Origin: Litchfieldia stipae
GTDB lineage: Bacteria; Bacillota; Bacilli; Bacillales; Bacillaceae_L
NCBI RefSeq assembly: GCF_014837155.1
Contig: NZ_JACYHA010000019.1
Location: 1 to 64,000, forward strand
Length of the DNA: 64,000 nt
Direction: 5' to 3'
Shown here: one piece after another, positions 21,867 to 36,478 of the stretch
How positions within the stretch are numbered: the stretch's first letter is position 1
Layout of the letters: each line of letters starts with the position of its first letter
The notes under the pieces: model-generated
Database searches by the model: none
What the model was told of the DNA's origin: nothing
Seen by the model: only the letters and a program-made list of their open reading frames with translations
Position numbers and translations under genes: made by a program

Positions 21867-22052
21867 TTAATTTTCTTTGTATCCAATAATGCCGTCGTAT
21901 TCTCCTGTATCAACAGGATTTACCTCCCACATTTGTTGGATGGGGATGTATTGTTGACCGAATTCTACTTGTTCACTCTCGTCTTTTTCTTCCAACTGCT
22001 CTCCAATTGTTCCGGTTAATGAACTGGTGTAGATTATCTGCTTTTTTTCCAT
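21867..22052 (-). CDS. Small hypothetical protein (61 aa)
   Basis: Unrecognised acidic protein beginning MEKKQIIYTSSLTG. The minus-strand ATG at 22052 follows AAGGGAGATTGTG, a reasonable ribosome site, and this start is better than a longer one at 22154. It has no membrane segment or signal peptide. It lies divergent to rpoN and is bounded downstream by a dispersed repeat. It could be a real small cytosolic protein; coding evidence is the ribosome site and an intact frame only. Confidence 0.5.
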   Translation of the reverse strand: MEKKQIIYTSSLTGTIGEQLEEKDESEQVEFGQQYIPIQQMWEVNPVDTGEYDGIIGYKEN

Positions 22053-22185
22053 CACAATCTCCCTTATCAATGATAAAATATAGATACGAGGAATGATCAC
22101 AGTGGTATCTATTCTTACTAGCATTAGACAATATGAAATGTTCATACCTGACATTTTATTGTATTTTTGATAGGAGGCGATTTAG

Positions 22186-23484
22186 ATGGATCTAACAGCA
22201 GGTTTATTTCAACAGCAATCGCAAAAGCTTGTATTAACAAAAGAACTTACTCAAGCGATCACATTATTGCAATATTCCACGGTAGAGCTCCATGATTTCC
22301 TTCATCAACAATCACTAGAAAATCCACTTATAGAAATAAAAGACACGAGACATCGTTCAATGAAGGTAAGGGGAAATCAGATTCAAGCAACGAAAAATCC
22401 AATTGACTATCTTGCTCACCACCATGTCAGCTTGTCAGAACATCTTTGTGGACAATTGGTGAATTTCCATTTAAGTAAAAAGGAAATCCATCAAGTTGAA
22501 TATATCATTAACTCGCTAGATGTTAACGGTTATTTGCGATATGATGAAAAGGAAATCGCAGCTGATCTTGGAATTGAAATAGAAGAAGTACAAAAAGCAA
22601 TATCAATTGTTCAACAATTAGAGCCTGCCGGTGTTGCTGCGCGCAATTTACAGGAATGCCTTTTGCTCCAGCTTAAGCGATTGCCCATTCATCATTCGCT
22701 TGCGAGACCTGTCTTAACAGACCATTTTGAGCTATTTGCTACAAAGTCGTGGAAGAAGCTCGCTTCGACTCTGAAAGTCCAATTAAAAGAGATTCAAGCA
22801 CTTTACGATGCTATTCAACTCTTAGATCCTCGTCCTGGGAGTCAATATTCTACTATGACAACTAACTACATAAGACCAGATTTAAAGGTTGAATTCATTC
22901 AAGGGGATCTTGTTGTCTCTTTAATAGAGGAGAATAGCCCAAAGCTTTCAATCAATAAACAATATTATCAACTGAAGGAAACCAACCCTGAAGCGAAATC
23001 TTATCTAGAATCAAAATATGATCAATATCTTTGGATTCAAAAAAGCATTGAACAAAGGAAAAGAACTATTTCTAATGTAATGGCTGAAATCACAAAGCGA
23101 CAGTCATCTTTTTTCCTAAAAGGTCCGCTGTATTTAGAACCATTAACAATGAGTGATATCGCCGAAGCATTAGAGATTCATGAATCAACAGTTAGCCGTG
23201 CTTCAAAAGGGAAATATGTGCAGACTCCTCATGGAACCTATGAAATCAGGTCTTTCTTTAGTAATCAGGTGAATGATAAATCAACTACTGAGGTATCATC
23301 TGCTCATGTTAAGCATTTAGTAAAAGAACTTATCGAACAAGAAAATAAACAAAAACCATTATCTGATCAACAGATTGTAAGTTCACTTGAAGTGAACCAT
23401 CAAATCTCTGTGTCTCGAAGAACCATTGCTAAATACCGTGACCAGCTAGGGATACTCGGTTCATCAAAACGAAAACGATTTTAA
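22186..23484 (+). CDS. rpoN: RNA polymerase sigma-54 factor (SigL)
   Basis: Alternative sigma factor that needs an AAA+ enhancer-binding activator. It has 432 residues, in order: the Gln-rich activator-interacting region I (QQSQKLVLTKELTQAITLLQYS), the core-binding region, the DNA-binding HTH (MSDIAEALEIHESTVSRASKGKY), and the C-terminal RpoN box SRRTIAKYR at about residues 411-419. In Bacillus it drives genes for levan, arginine, acetoin and branched-chain amino acid use. ATG 22186 follows ATAGGAGGCG. Confidence 0.96.
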   Translation: MDLTAGLFQQQSQKLVLTKELTQAITLLQYSTVELHDFLHQQSLENPLIEIKDTRHRSMKVRGNQIQATKNPIDYLAHHHVSLSEHLCGQLVNFHLSKKEIHQVEYIINSLDVNGYLRYDEKEIAADLGIEIEEVQKAISIVQQLEPAGVAARNLQECLLLQLKRLPIHHSLARPVLTDHFELFATKSWKKLASTLKVQLKEIQALYDAIQLLDPRPGSQYSTMTTNYIRPDLKVEFIQGDLVVSLIEENSPKLSINKQYYQLKETNPEAKSYLESKYDQYLWIQKSIEQRKRTISNVMAEITKRQSSFFLKGPLYLEPLTMSDIAEALEIHESTVSRASKGKYVQTPHGTYEIRSFFSNQVNDKSTTEVSSAHVKHLVKELIEQENKQKPLSDQQIVSSLEVNHQISVSRRTIAKYRDQLGILGSSKRKRF

Positions 23485-23503
23485 CAAAGAAGGGTAAGTT
23501 AAA

Positions 23504-23770
23504 ATGAAACCAATCAAAATAAAAATGTACTCAAAGGTAGATTGTCCATTGTGTGTAAAAGGGAAAAAAGTATTAGAGGAGCTTATCACTGAATTCTCAT
23601 TAGAAATTGAAGAAATTGATATTTATAAGAATGAGGAGTTATTAGAGAAATATCAGCTAATGATTCCTGTAGTTGAAATAGACGAAGAAGAAGTAGAGTA
23701 TGGGATAATTCACAAAGATGTAATAAGAAAGCGTTTACTACAAAAAAATAAAGTCAAGATTGTTGAATAA
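23504..23770 (+). CDS. Glutaredoxin-like thioredoxin-fold protein
   Basis: Small protein of 88 residues with the redox motif CPLC at residues 14-17 and a cis-proline segment IPVVEI, as in glutaredoxin-like (DUF836-type) proteins. It probably reduces disulfides; partner unknown. It begins 20 bp after rpoN and may be co-transcribed with it. It precedes the cggR operator. A weak hairpin with T run at about 23821-23845 may terminate the transcript. Confidence 0.8.
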   Translation: MKPIKIKMYSKVDCPLCVKGKKVLEELITEFSLEIEEIDIYKNEELLEKYQLMIPVVEIDEEEVEYGIIHKDVIRKRLLQKNKVKIVE

Positions 23771-23854
23771 CCATTTTAGTCCTGTTAGAATATACATGTA
23801 GCAAGCAATTAATAATTTTAAAAACGTGGGAATAGCGTTTTTTTTTACTGTAAC

Positions 23855-23890
23855 CGGGACATAATATGTCACACCGGGACAAAAAATGTC
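23855..23890 (+). promoter_or_regulatory. CggR operator
   Basis: CGGGAC-N6-TGTC-N4-CGGGAC-N6-TGTC (23855-23890) fits exactly the known CggR operator of B. subtilis. CggR bound here blocks transcription of the glycolytic operon, and fructose-1,6-bisphosphate relieves it. Confidence 0.93.
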
Positions 23891-23919
23891 CCGTATAGTA
23901 AAAAGGGGATCAAAAAAAC

Positions 23920-24939
23920 ATGCGATCATTAGTAGATGTACAACGAAGATTATTACCCGATATTCTCCCAGTTATGCAAAGGCGTTACGAAATTCTAAAG
24001 TACATACGACTGATGCAGCCAATAGGACGAAGAAATCTTTCAAGCAGCCTTGGACAAAGCGAACGTGTTTTGCGTGCGGAGGTTCAATTTCTGAAAGAGC
24101 AGAACCTAATTGATGCAGGACTAGCAGGAATGACCTTAACAAAGGATGGCGCCTACGTATTAAACCAACTGGAAGATATCATCAAAGAAATCTCAGGTTT
24201 AAAAGTGTTAGAAACAAAGCTGAAAGAAAAGCTACAAATCAAAGATGTTATCGTGGTTGCTGGTGATAGTGATCAATTCCCATGGGTGAAAAAAGAATTA
24301 GGAAGAGCTTGTGTTTCACGAATAAAAACCATTCTTTCTGGAAAAAATATCGTCGCTGTTACTGGTGGAACCACACTAGTCGACATCGCTGAAATGATGA
24401 CTCCAGATATGAAAAGCAAAGAGTTTTTATTTGTACCAGCAAGAGGCGGACTTGGAGAACAGGTGGAAAACCAGGCGAACACAATCTGTGCCAAAATGGC
24501 TGAGAAAACTTCTGGTAATTACCGTCTTCTTCACGTACCTGATGTGGTGAGTAGTGAAACGTATCAAACGATGATCAACGAACCATCCATACGAGAGGTT
24601 TTAGAATTGATTAAATCTTCAAGTATTGTCATCCATGGTATAGGAGACGCTATAACAATGGCGGAGCGCCGCAAAACTGCCCCAGAGGATGTTGAAAAAA
24701 TCATCGCTGAACAAGCAGTGGCAGAAGCCTTTGGATATTACTTTAACGAAGATGGGAAAGTCGTTCACAAGGTTCAAACGATTGGTCTCCAGTTAGAGGA
24801 CTTGCAAAATATCAAAAATGTGTTTGCAGTTGCTGGTGGTGCCTCAAAAGCAAAGGCGATCCAAGCATACTTAAAACAAGCGCAGGACACACTCTTAATC
24901 ACTGATGAGGGTGCTGCGAAAGAGTTAATTCGGGGATAA
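23920..24939 (+). CDS. cggR: Central glycolytic genes regulator
   Basis: SorC/DeoR-family repressor of 339 residues. The N-terminal helix-turn-helix (about residues 28-70) is followed by a sugar-phosphate-binding domain that senses fructose-1,6-bisphosphate. Motifs are VTGGTTLVDIAEMM and FVPARGGLGEQ. It is the first gene of cggR-gapA-pgk-tpiA-gpmI-eno and represses that operon from the site at 23855. ATG 23920 follows AAAGGGGATC. Confidence 0.95.
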   Translation: MRSLVDVQRRLLPDILPVMQRRYEILKYIRLMQPIGRRNLSSSLGQSERVLRAEVQFLKEQNLIDAGLAGMTLTKDGAYVLNQLEDIIKEISGLKVLETKLKEKLQIKDVIVVAGDSDQFPWVKKELGRACVSRIKTILSGKNIVAVTGGTTLVDIAEMMTPDMKSKEFLFVPARGGLGEQVENQANTICAKMAEKTSGNYRLLHVPDVVSSETYQTMINEPSIREVLELIKSSSIVIHGIGDAITMAERRKTAPEDVEKIIAEQAVAEAFGYYFNEDGKVVHKVQTIGLQLEDLQNIKNVFAVAGGASKAKAIQAYLKQAQDTLLITDEGAAKELIRG

Positions 24940-25036
24940 CTTTTTTAGTCAATAGTAATTCAATTTTGATTCACAGGTTTAACTTGTCGATTGATAGGGG
25001 AAATACTAAAGACATAGGAGTTAACCTCTAATATAA

Positions 25037-26080
<1,044 letters not shown>

Positions 26081-26100
26081 TCAATAGTTAAATATGTTGA

Positions 26101-26136
26101 AAAAGGGGAAGGGGTAAATTCCCCTTCCCTTTTTCT
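26101..26136 (+). terminator. Terminator or attenuator between gapA and pgk
   Basis: A G-rich arm (AAAAGGGGAAGGGG) pairs with CCCCTTCCCTTTTT, with one bulge, followed by T residues. It should end part of the gapA transcripts and explains higher gapA than pgk expression. Confidence 0.85.
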
Positions 26137-26188
26137 ATGTTAATTTAGGTTTGTTCACTTAAGATCAAATAAGGAGGCCTTTTTTCGA

Positions 26189-27373
26189 ATGAATAAAAAG
26201 TCTGTTAGAGATATTGATGTTAAAGGCAAAAAAGTATTCTGTCGAGTTGATTTCAACGTACCAATGAAAGATGGTGTCGTAACTGACGACACTCGTATCC
26301 GTGCTGCACTTCCAACGATTCAATACTTAAGCGAACAAGGTGCGAAAGTTATTCTTGCTAGCCATCTTGGTCGTCCAAAAGGTGAAGTTGTGGAAGAGTT
26401 ACGTTTAACTCCAGTTGCAAAACGCCTAGGCGAACACTTAGGTAAAGAAGTTGTGAAAACAGACGAAGCTTTCGGTGACACTGTAAAGCAAGCAATTGCT
26501 GACCTACCTGAAGGTGGAGTATTACTTCTTGAAAATGTACGTTTCTATGCTGGAGAAGAAAAGAACGACGCTGAATTAGCAAAGAACTTTGCTGACCTAG
26601 CTGATGTCTATGTAAATGATGCATTTGGTGCTGCTCACCGTGCACATGCTTCTACAGAAGGAATTGCTAAGCATATTCCTGCAGTTGCTGGTTTCTTAAT
26701 GGAAAAGGAGCTTGAAGTATTAGGAAAAGCACTTTCTAATCCAGAGCGTCCGTTCACAGCAATCGTTGGTGGAGCAAAGGTTAAAGATAAAATTGGTGTA
26801 ATCGACAACCTACTTGATAAAGTTGATAACCTTATTATCGGTGGAGGTCTTGCTTACACATTTGTAAAGGCAAGAGGATTTGAAATTGGAAAGTCATTAT
26901 TAGAAGAAGACAAAATGGATCTTGCAAGAGAGTTCATGGAAAAAGCTAAGAAAAACGGCGTCAACTTCTTAATGCCAGTTGATTTCATCGTAGCAGATGA
27001 TTTCTCAAACGATGCAAATATCAAAGCTGTTGCAATTGATGAAATTCCAAGTGATTGGGAAGGTCTTGATATCGGACCAAAAACGAGAGAAATCTATGCA
27101 GATGCAATCAAAAGCTCTAAGCTAGTTATCTGGAATGGACCAATGGGTGTATTCGAATTAGATGCATTCTCAAATGGTACAAAAGCAGTCGGTCAAGCAT
27201 TAGCAGACGCAAAAGATACATACTCAGTTATTGGTGGCGGTGACTCAGCAGCTGCAGTTGAAAAATTCGGTCTTGCTGATCAAATGAGCCATATCTCAAC
27301 TGGTGGAGGAGCATCTCTTGAGTTTATGGAAGGTAAAGAATTACCTGGTGTAGTTGCTTTAAACGACAAGTAA
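26189..27373 (+). CDS. pgk: Phosphoglycerate kinase
   Basis: Makes ATP from 1,3-bisphosphoglycerate. It has 394 residues. Substrate-binding motifs [10 protein letters not shown] and SHLGRPKG are in the N-terminal lobe; the C-terminal lobe has the nucleotide-binding [10 protein letters not shown] and the late [16 protein letters not shown] 26189 follows AAGGAGGCC. It is part of the glycolytic operon. Confidence 0.98.
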   Translation: MNKKSVRDIDVKGKKVFCRVDFNVPMKDGVVTDDTRIRAALPTIQYLSEQGAKVILASHLGRPKGEVVEELRLTPVAKRLGEHLGKEVVKTDEAFGDTVKQAIADLPEGGVLLLENVRFYAGEEKNDAELAKNFADLADVYVNDAFGAAHRAHASTEGIAKHIPAVAGFLMEKELEVLGKALSNPERPFTAIVGGAKVKDKIGVIDNLLDKVDNLIIGGGLAYTFVKARGFEIGKSLLEEDKMDLAREFMEKAKKNGVNFLMPVDFIVADDFSNDANIKAVAIDEIPSDWEGLDIGPKTREIYADAIKSSKLVIWNGPMGVFELDAFSNGTKAVGQALADAKDTYSVIGGGDSAAAVEKFGLADQMSHISTGGGASLEFMEGKELPGVVALNDK

Positions 27374-27386
27374 TATATTCTTTTAG

Positions 27387-29685
<2,299 letters not shown>

Positions 29686-29744
29686 TTGTTTTTCAAAACT
29701 AGGTTGAGTTTCAAAGTTGTTGTTTTAAAAATAGAAAGTAATTT

Positions 29745-29868
29745 CTAGCAGACTGAATACACGGAGAATCCCGTGGGATGCGTGGCCAGAGTGAGACCCC
29801 GCAGGAGCGTAAGCGACGAGGAGGCTCACCGGTCACCCCACAGGACGCGGAGTGTATTTAGGCTGCGG
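29745..29868 (+). repeat. Long-hairpin intergenic repeat, copy 7
   Basis: Full-length copy with a GTGGG/CCCAC inner stem. It lies between gpmI and eno inside the glycolytic operon. The flanks (TTGTTGTTTTAAAA before, GAAAAGCAACAA after) show the terminal inverted repeat extends further than the core. Confidence 0.9.
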
Positions 29869-29919
29869 AATGAAAAGCAACAATCAATACGAAAATAGTC
29901 AAAAAACTAAACTATATGA

Positions 29920-31233
<1,314 letters not shown>

Positions 31234-31246
31234 TCTCTTTTATCAG

Positions 31247-31282
31247 AACTCAGCAGGAGGATCACTCCTGCTGAGTTTTTTG
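31247..31282 (+). terminator. Terminator of the glycolytic operon
   Basis: AACTCAGCAGGAG (31247-31259) pairs perfectly over 13 bp with CTCCTGCTGAGTT (31265-31277); a T run follows. Confidence 0.95.
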
Positions 31283-31351
31283 TGTTATTAGCTAATTTGC
31301 TTGCTTGTTGAACTTCATAGAGGACATTTTACTGGGGCTAGATGTGTGTTA

Positions 31352-31800
31352 TGCCCAATTGGAGTGTGTAACAGGACACTTTGCCGGAGAAAGGTAATCC
31401 TACTGTCCAATAGAAGCACGCAACAGGGCACTTTTCCAGTCGAAGGTGAGCATAATGTCCAATTGGGGCATGCAACAGGACACTAAGCCAGAGATAGGTG
31501 AATGGAAATGTCTAAATGAAGCATGTAACAGGACACTTTTCCAGTTGAAGGTGAGTATAATGTCCAGTTGGGGCAAGCAACGGGACACTAAGCCAGAGAT
31601 AGGAGAATGAACTGTCCAATAGAAGCACGCAACAGGACACTTCGCCGAGGGAAGAAGTGAGAAATGTCCAATAGGAGCAAGCAACCGGACACATCGCCTG
31701 AGAAAGGCGATCTCAATCTCCAATTGAAGCACGCAACAGGACACTTCGCCAGTCGAAGATGATCCCAATGTCCTATTGCCCCGCCCCTAACAGGAAACCA
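31352..31800. repeat. 52-bp tandem repeat array 1
   Basis: Eight degenerate units plus a partial one start at about 31352, 31404, 31456, 31509, 31561, 31613, 31665, 31717 and 31769. The spacing is 52 bp, with one 53-bp unit. Each unit opens with TGTCCAAT-like sequence and carries CAACAGGACAC about 17 bases later, so TGTCC and GGACA can pair. Short ORFs across it are not convincing. It fills most of the 750-bp gap between eno and secG. Confidence 0.9.
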
Positions 31801-31916
31801 ACGTCTTTTTGCCTTACTCAATAGCTCTCCCAATGGTGTTATGTCCTAAACAATCATAAGCAAAACCAATGGAAAACAATAGCAAGCTCTACCCCTTATA
31901 AAAACGCTTAAGGCTA

Positions 31917-31945
31917 TTGTCCCTGCTTGTCTTTTATGGTACATT
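31917..31945 (+). promoter_or_regulatory. Possible SigA promoter of secG
   Basis: TTGTCC, a 17-base spacer and TACATT, 41 bp before the secG start. The -10 is weak. Confidence 0.4.
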
Positions 31946-31986
31946 TAGAATAACGTCATTTGCGTTTTTATCAGGAGGTGTCTTAC

Positions 31987-32220
31987 ATGCATGCACTACT
32001 TATTACTTTATTAGTTTTAGTGAGTATTGGTTTAATCGTGGTTGTTCTTTTACAATCTGGAAAGAGTGCTGGACTTTCAGGTGCGATTTCAGGTGGAGCT
32101 GAGCAATTATTTGGTAAGCAAAAAGCTCGTGGTTTGGATGCAGTTTTACAAAAAGCGACAATCGTATTAGCGGTACTGTTCTTTATCCTAACAATTGCGA
32201 TTGCTTATACTGGACTATAA
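31987..32220 (+). CDS. secG: Preprotein translocase subunit SecG
   Basis: Small membrane subunit of the SecYEG channel, 77 residues with two transmembrane helices (about 2-23 and 54-75). The loop between them carries the conserved [17 protein letters not shown] segment. I start at ATG 31987, nine bases after the AGGAGGTG site; a longer in-frame start at 31960 would include the ribosome site. It lies upstream of the carboxylesterase and rnr, as in B. subtilis. Confidence 0.95.
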   Translation: MHALLITLLVLVSIGLIVVVLLQSGKSAGLSGAISGGAEQLFGKQKARGLDAVLQKATIVLAVLFFILTIAIAYTGL

Positions 32221-32226
32221 TCCATA

Positions 32227-32269
32227 TAAAAAGGGTTAGACAACAATTACGCTGTCTAGCTCTTTTTTT
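32227..32269 (+). terminator. Terminator of secG
   Basis: AAAGGGTTAGACA pairs with TGTCTAGCTCTTT with minor mismatches; a T run follows. Confidence 0.8.
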
Positions 32270-32379
32270 GTGCTTCAAGCTAGATTTTTGCTAATTAAAG
32301 ATTCGTTTGTTTAAATTAAAAGATAGTAGATAGTGCAAACTATTTTTATAAGGGAATTGGAAAGTAGGGAGACGAACAA

Positions 32380-33120
32380 ATGAAAAAGTTAGTACCAAAG
32401 CCGTTCACATTTGAAGCAGGAGAACGTGCGGTTCTTTTATTACATGGATTTACAGGGAATTCAGCAGATAATCGCATGCTGGCACGATTCTTAGAGAAGA
32501 AAGGCTACACATGTCATGCGCCTCAATACAAAGGACATGGAGTTCCACCAGAAGAATTGGTTCATACGGGACCTGACGATTGGTGGGAGGATGTAATGGA
32601 AGGCTACAACTTCTTGAAGAACCGAGGTCATAAGAGCATTGCTGCCGTTGGATTATCTCTTGGCGGGGTATTTTCATTAAAATTGGGATACACTGTACCT
32701 ATAAAGGGAATTGTCCCTATGTGTGCACCTATGTATATAAAAAGTGAAGAGGTCATGTACAAGGGCATTCTTGAGTACGCTCGGGAATATAAAAAACATG
32801 AGGGTAAATCACCCGAACAAATCGAACAAGAAATGATTGAATTTGCAAAAACACCAATGAATACATTAAAAGCCCTTCAAAACTTGATTGCAGATGTAAG
32901 AAATAATGTTGACATGATTTATTCACCGACCTTTGTCGTACAGGCACGACATGACCATATGATTAATACAGACAGTGCGAATATCATTTATAACGAAGTT
33001 GAGTCAGATTTAAAGAAAATTAAATGGTATGAGGAATCAGGGCATGTCATTACTCTTGATAAAGAGCGAGATCAATTACACGAAGATGTGTATGAATTCC
33101 TAGAGCAATTAGATTGGTAA
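32380..33120 (+). CDS. est: Carboxylesterase (Est30-type alpha/beta hydrolase)
   Basis: Alpha/beta hydrolase of 246 residues. The oxyanion segment LLLHGFTGN is at about 19-27, the nucleophile Ser93 is in GLSLGG, the acid is in QARHDHMI and the His is in ESGHVITLD. It is very similar in layout to the thermostable Est30 of Geobacillus, which hydrolyses short-chain esters; it could also be called a monoacylglycerol lipase. It stands between secG and rnr as in B. subtilis (yvaK). Confidence 0.93.
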   Translation: MKKLVPKPFTFEAGERAVLLLHGFTGNSADNRMLARFLEKKGYTCHAPQYKGHGVPPEELVHTGPDDWWEDVMEGYNFLKNRGHKSIAAVGLSLGGVFSLKLGYTVPIKGIVPMCAPMYIKSEEVMYKGILEYAREYKKHEGKSPEQIEQEMIEFAKTPMNTLKALQNLIADVRNNVDMIYSPTFVVQARHDHMINTDSANIIYNEVESDLKKIKWYEESGHVITLDKERDQLHEDVYEFLEQLDW

Positions 33121-33154
33121 GAAACATTGATTTTAAAAAGGAGGTTATTTTTTA

Positions 33155-35491
33155 ATGGAAGAGGAGATTAAAAACCATATTGATAAGCTTCTAACCTTTA
33201 TGAAGGATGAAGCATACAAGCCATTAACAGTGCAGGAGCTTGAAGAAGCTTTTGGGATACAAGATTCTGAGACATTTAAAGAGTTTGTCAAAGCCCTTGT
33301 TGTAATGGAAGACAAAGGCTTGGTTGTTCGAACCAGAAGCAACCGCTACGGCTTACCTGAAAAAATGAATCTTGTTCGTGGAAAGCTGACTGGTCATTCG
33401 AAGGGGTTTGCTTTCGTCATACCAGAGGAAAAAGGGTTGGATGATGTATTTATCCCGCCAAATGAACTGAAGAATGCAATGCACGGAGATATTGTTCTAG
33501 TCCGCTTAAGCTCTGAATCACAAGGGCAACGGAAAGAAGGGACGATCGTTCGAATCATTGAACGTGGTGTGAAAGAAATTGTTGGTACATATACGGAAAG
33601 TAAGAGCTTCGGATTTGTGATTCCAGATGACAAAAAGATTGCCAATGATATCTTTATCCCGAAGAATGCTACAAATGGAGCTGTTGAAGGACATAAAGTT
33701 GTTGTTAAATTGGTGACATATCCTGAGGGGCGAATGAGTGCTGAAGGAGAAGTTATTCAAATTCTAGGTCATAAAAATGATCCAGGTGTTGATATATTAT
33801 CGGTCATTCATAAGCATGGATTACCACAAGATTTCCCGAAAGAAGCACTCGACCAAGCTAATAGTGTACCTGAAACGATTTCAGAGGGAGATCTGAAGAA
33901 TCGTAGGGACCTTCGTGATCAAGTTATTGTGACCATTGATGGAGCAGATGCAAAGGACTTGGATGATGCGGTTACTGTAACGAAGCTAGATAATGGTCAT
34001 TATAATCTTGGGGTTCATATTGCTGATGTAACAAACTATGTTACTGAAAATTCACCGATTGATAAGGAAGCAGCAGATCGTGCGACGAGTATTTATTTGG
34101 TCGATCGAGTGATTCCGATGATTCCACATCGATTATCAAACGGAATTTGTTCATTGAATCCAAAGGTGGATCGTTTGACGCTTTCCTGTGAAATGGAAAT
34201 CGACAGTGAAGGTGTCGTGGTGAAGCATGAGATTTTCCAAAGTGTGATAAAAACAACGGAACGAATGACGTACTCAGATGTTAACAGTATTCTTGTTGAT
34301 CAAGATGAGGAAATCAGTAAGAAATATGAATCACTTGTTCCAATGTTTCAAGAAATGGAAAAGCTAGCGCAAATCCTTCGTGAAAAACGAATGAAGCGTG
34401 GAGCTATCGATTTCGATTTCAAAGAAGCGAAAGTACTTGTTGATGAAGATGGTGCTCCAAAGGATGTTGTTCTTCGTGAACGTTCTGTTGCAGAGCGCTT
34501 GATTGAAGAATTCATGCTATTGGCAAATGAAACTGTTGCTGAACATTTCCACTGGATGAACGTACCATTCATTTATCGTATCCATGAGGATCCAAATGAA
34601 GAAAAGCTAAGACGATTCTTAGAATTCATCACGAACTTTGGATATGTTGTAAAAGGAAGTGGAAACTCCATTCATCCTCGAGCGCTCCAAGAAATTGTTG
34701 AAGCTGTTCAAGGAAAGCCAGAGGAAATGGTAGTATCAACAGTGATGCTAAGATCGATGAAACAGGCAAAATATGATCCTGAAAGCATCGGACACTTTGG
34801 TTTATCAACGGATTTCTATACTCACTTTACTTCACCCATTCGTCGTTACCCAGATTTAATTGTTCATCGTTTGATTCGTACGTATTTAATCGAAGGTCAG
34901 ATAGACAATCAGACACAGAAGAAATGGAAAGAAATGCTTGGTGATATTGCTGACCATTCTTCAAATATGGAGCGTCGCGCGGTAGAAGCAGAACGTGAAA
35001 CCGACAGCATGAAAAAAGCGGAGTACATGGCAGACAAGATTGGTGAAGAATACGATGGAATCATCAGTTCTGTCACGAACTTTGGATTGTTTGTTGAGCT
35101 TCCAAATACCATTGAAGGTCTTGTGCATGTTAGCTATTTAACCGATGATTATTATCGTTATGACGATCGTCACTATGCGATGATTGGAGAACGTACAGGT
35201 AATGTTTATCGAATCGGTGATGAAATTACTGTTCGTGTCGTCAATGTAAACAAAGATGAGCGTTCGATTGATTTTGAAGTTGTTGGAATGAAGGGCACAA
35301 GACGCACATTTTCTAAGGAAGAACCAAAAATCATTAAAGCAAGCCAAGGAAAATCTCGTCGTAAAGACTCAGACTCCTCAAAATCAAAAGATGGAGAATG
35401 GTCAACAAAAAAACCTGGTACTGGAAAGAAAAAGAAAAAACACTACGAAAACGTACCAAAACAAAAGAAAAAGAAACGACGCGGCAGATAG
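33155..35491 (+). CDS. rnr: Ribonuclease R
   Basis: Processive 3'-5' exoribonuclease that degrades structured RNA and, with tmRNA-SmpB, nonstop mRNAs. It has 778 residues, in order: a winged-helix-like N-terminus, two cold-shock domains (about 70-220), the RNB catalytic domain (about 250-590, with active-site aspartates in [14 protein letters not shown]), an S1 domain (about 635-720) and a Lys-rich tail. smpB and ssrA lie just downstream, a conserved and functionally sensible neighbourhood. Confidence 0.97.
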   Translation: MEEEIKNHIDKLLTFMKDEAYKPLTVQELEEAFGIQDSETFKEFVKALVVMEDKGLVVRTRSNRYGLPEKMNLVRGKLTGHSKGFAFVIPEEKGLDDVFIPPNELKNAMHGDIVLVRLSSESQGQRKEGTIVRIIERGVKEIVGTYTESKSFGFVIPDDKKIANDIFIPKNATNGAVEGHKVVVKLVTYPEGRMSAEGEVIQILGHKNDPGVDILSVIHKHGLPQDFPKEALDQANSVPETISEGDLKNRRDLRDQVIVTIDGADAKDLDDAVTVTKLDNGHYNLGVHIADVTNYVTENSPIDKEAADRATSIYLVDRVIPMIPHRLSNGICSLNPKVDRLTLSCEMEIDSEGVVVKHEIFQSVIKTTERMTYSDVNSILVDQDEEISKKYESLVPMFQEMEKLAQILREKRMKRGAIDFDFKEAKVLVDEDGAPKDVVLRERSVAERLIEEFMLLANETVAEHFHWMNVPFIYRIHEDPNEEKLRRFLEFITNFGYVVKGSGNSIHPRALQEIVEAVQGKPEEMVVSTVMLRSMKQAKYDPESIGHFGLSTDFYTHFTSPIRRYPDLIVHRLIRTYLIEGQIDNQTQKKWKEMLGDIADHSSNMERRAVEAERETDSMKKAEYMADKIGEEYDGIISSVTNFGLFVELPNTIEGLVHVSYLTDDYYRYDDRHYAMIGERTGNVYRIGDEITVRVVNVNKDERSIDFEVVGMKGTRRTFSKEEPKIIKASQGKSRRKDSDSSKSKDGEWSTKKPGTGKKKKKHYENVPKQKKKKRRGR

Positions 35492-35494
35492 GGG

Positions 35495-35548
35495 ACGGTT
35501 CTCACGCTTCCTTCCATACGGAAAGGAAGCATGAGAACCGTTGTTTTA
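35495..35548 (+). terminator. Large inverted repeat after rnr, likely terminator
   Basis: ACGGTTCTCACGCTTCCTT (35495-35513) pairs with AAGGAAGCATGAGAACCGT (35523-35541) with one mismatch, followed by TGTTTT. The GGGGACGGTTCTCA half looks like a short repeat motif seen widely in Bacillus intergenic regions. Confidence 0.7.
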
Positions 35549-35609
35549 ATTAAAACTGATTTATCTCTTAAATAATGTGATTAGCTCTACACAGTACAAT
35601 TGACACTTC

Positions 35610-35729
35610 TTAGCACCTGAATACACGTAGACTCCTGCGGAATCAGTGGCCCAAAGTGAGACCTCGCAGGAGTTTGCGACGAGGAGGCTCGCCGGTTACC
35701 CGCCGGACGCGGAGTGGATTCAGGCTGCG
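35610..35729 (+). repeat. Long-hairpin intergenic repeat, copy 8
   Basis: Full-length but diverged copy (TAGCACCTGAATACAC at the left, GGATTCAGGCTGCG at the right). The inner GTGGCC/GGTTAC stem is kept through G-U pairs. Confidence 0.88.
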
Positions 35730-35836
35730 TTTTTTTAGTCAACACCTTAAACTCCGATCTTTTTGTAAAAAATGTAATTGAAGTTATGCCCAAGCATAAA
35801 ATATATAGTACAATTTGATAAAAGGAGGGGGCAATC

Positions 35837-36409
35837 ATGGGGAAGTTAAAGAAGCTATGTGTCTTTTGTGGATCAAGTCTAGGAGTATCAGAAACATACA
35901 AAACAAAAGCGATTGAATTAGGAAAGCTCATTGCTGAAAAAGACATTGAACTCATTTATGGTGGTGGAAATGCTGGTATTATGGGCGAACTCTCAAGAGC
36001 CGTTTTAGCACATGGCGGCAAAGTGACTGGAGTCATTCCAAAAGTTATCTATGAAAATGTAAATCATGTGGAATTAACCGAACTCATCATTGTAGATAAT
36101 ATGCATGAGCGTAAAGCGAAAATGTATGACCTAGCTGACGGTTTCATTGCCTTACCAGGAGGAATAGGAACGCTTGAAGAACTAGCGGAGATCTTGACCT
36201 GGTATCAAATTGGTTACCATGCAAAGCCAATCGGGATTTATAATGTGAATGGCTTTTATAACAGCTTACACTCCTTCCTCAATCATACAATTTCCGAAGG
36301 ATTCCTAAAGCAAGAATACATACATCACATCATTACAGAGGATGAACCGACGATTCTTTTGGAAAAAATGGACCATCAAGAAATGAAATTGATTAGTAAA
36401 TGGTCATAG
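35837..36409 (+). CDS. LOG-family (TIGR00730) Rossmann-fold protein
   Basis: Protein of 190 residues with the LOG signature PGGIGTLEELAEILTW (about residues 108-123) and the N-terminal CVFCGSSLG. Family members release cytokinin-type bases or other nucleobases from 5'-monophosphates (phosphoribohydrolase activity); the natural substrate in Bacillus is not known. ATG 35837 follows AAAGGAGGGGG. It has its own unit between a repeat and the smpB promoter. Confidence 0.9.
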   Translation: MGKLKKLCVFCGSSLGVSETYKTKAIELGKLIAEKDIELIYGGGNAGIMGELSRAVLAHGGKVTGVIPKVIYENVNHVELTELIIVDNMHERKAKMYDLADGFIALPGGIGTLEELAEILTWYQIGYHAKPIGIYNVNGFYNSLHSFLNHTISEGFLKQEYIHHIITEDEPTILLEKMDHQEMKLISKWS

Positions 36410-36420
36410 CTGGTGAGAAG

Positions 36421-36449
36421 TTGAGAGTTTGTATGGCTTTTGGTATAAT
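36421..36449 (+). promoter_or_regulatory. SigA promoter of smpB
   Basis: TTGAGA (36421-36426), a 17-base spacer and TATAAT (36444-36449), 30 bp before smpB. Confidence 0.8.
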
Positions 36450-36478
36450 ATACTGTACCGCTGTAAGGGGGAAGTCCA

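Noticed and set aside
31301-31833. Several short ORFs on both strands across the 31.4-kb array
   Set aside because: They overlap each other, show unit-length periodicity and have no ribosome sites.
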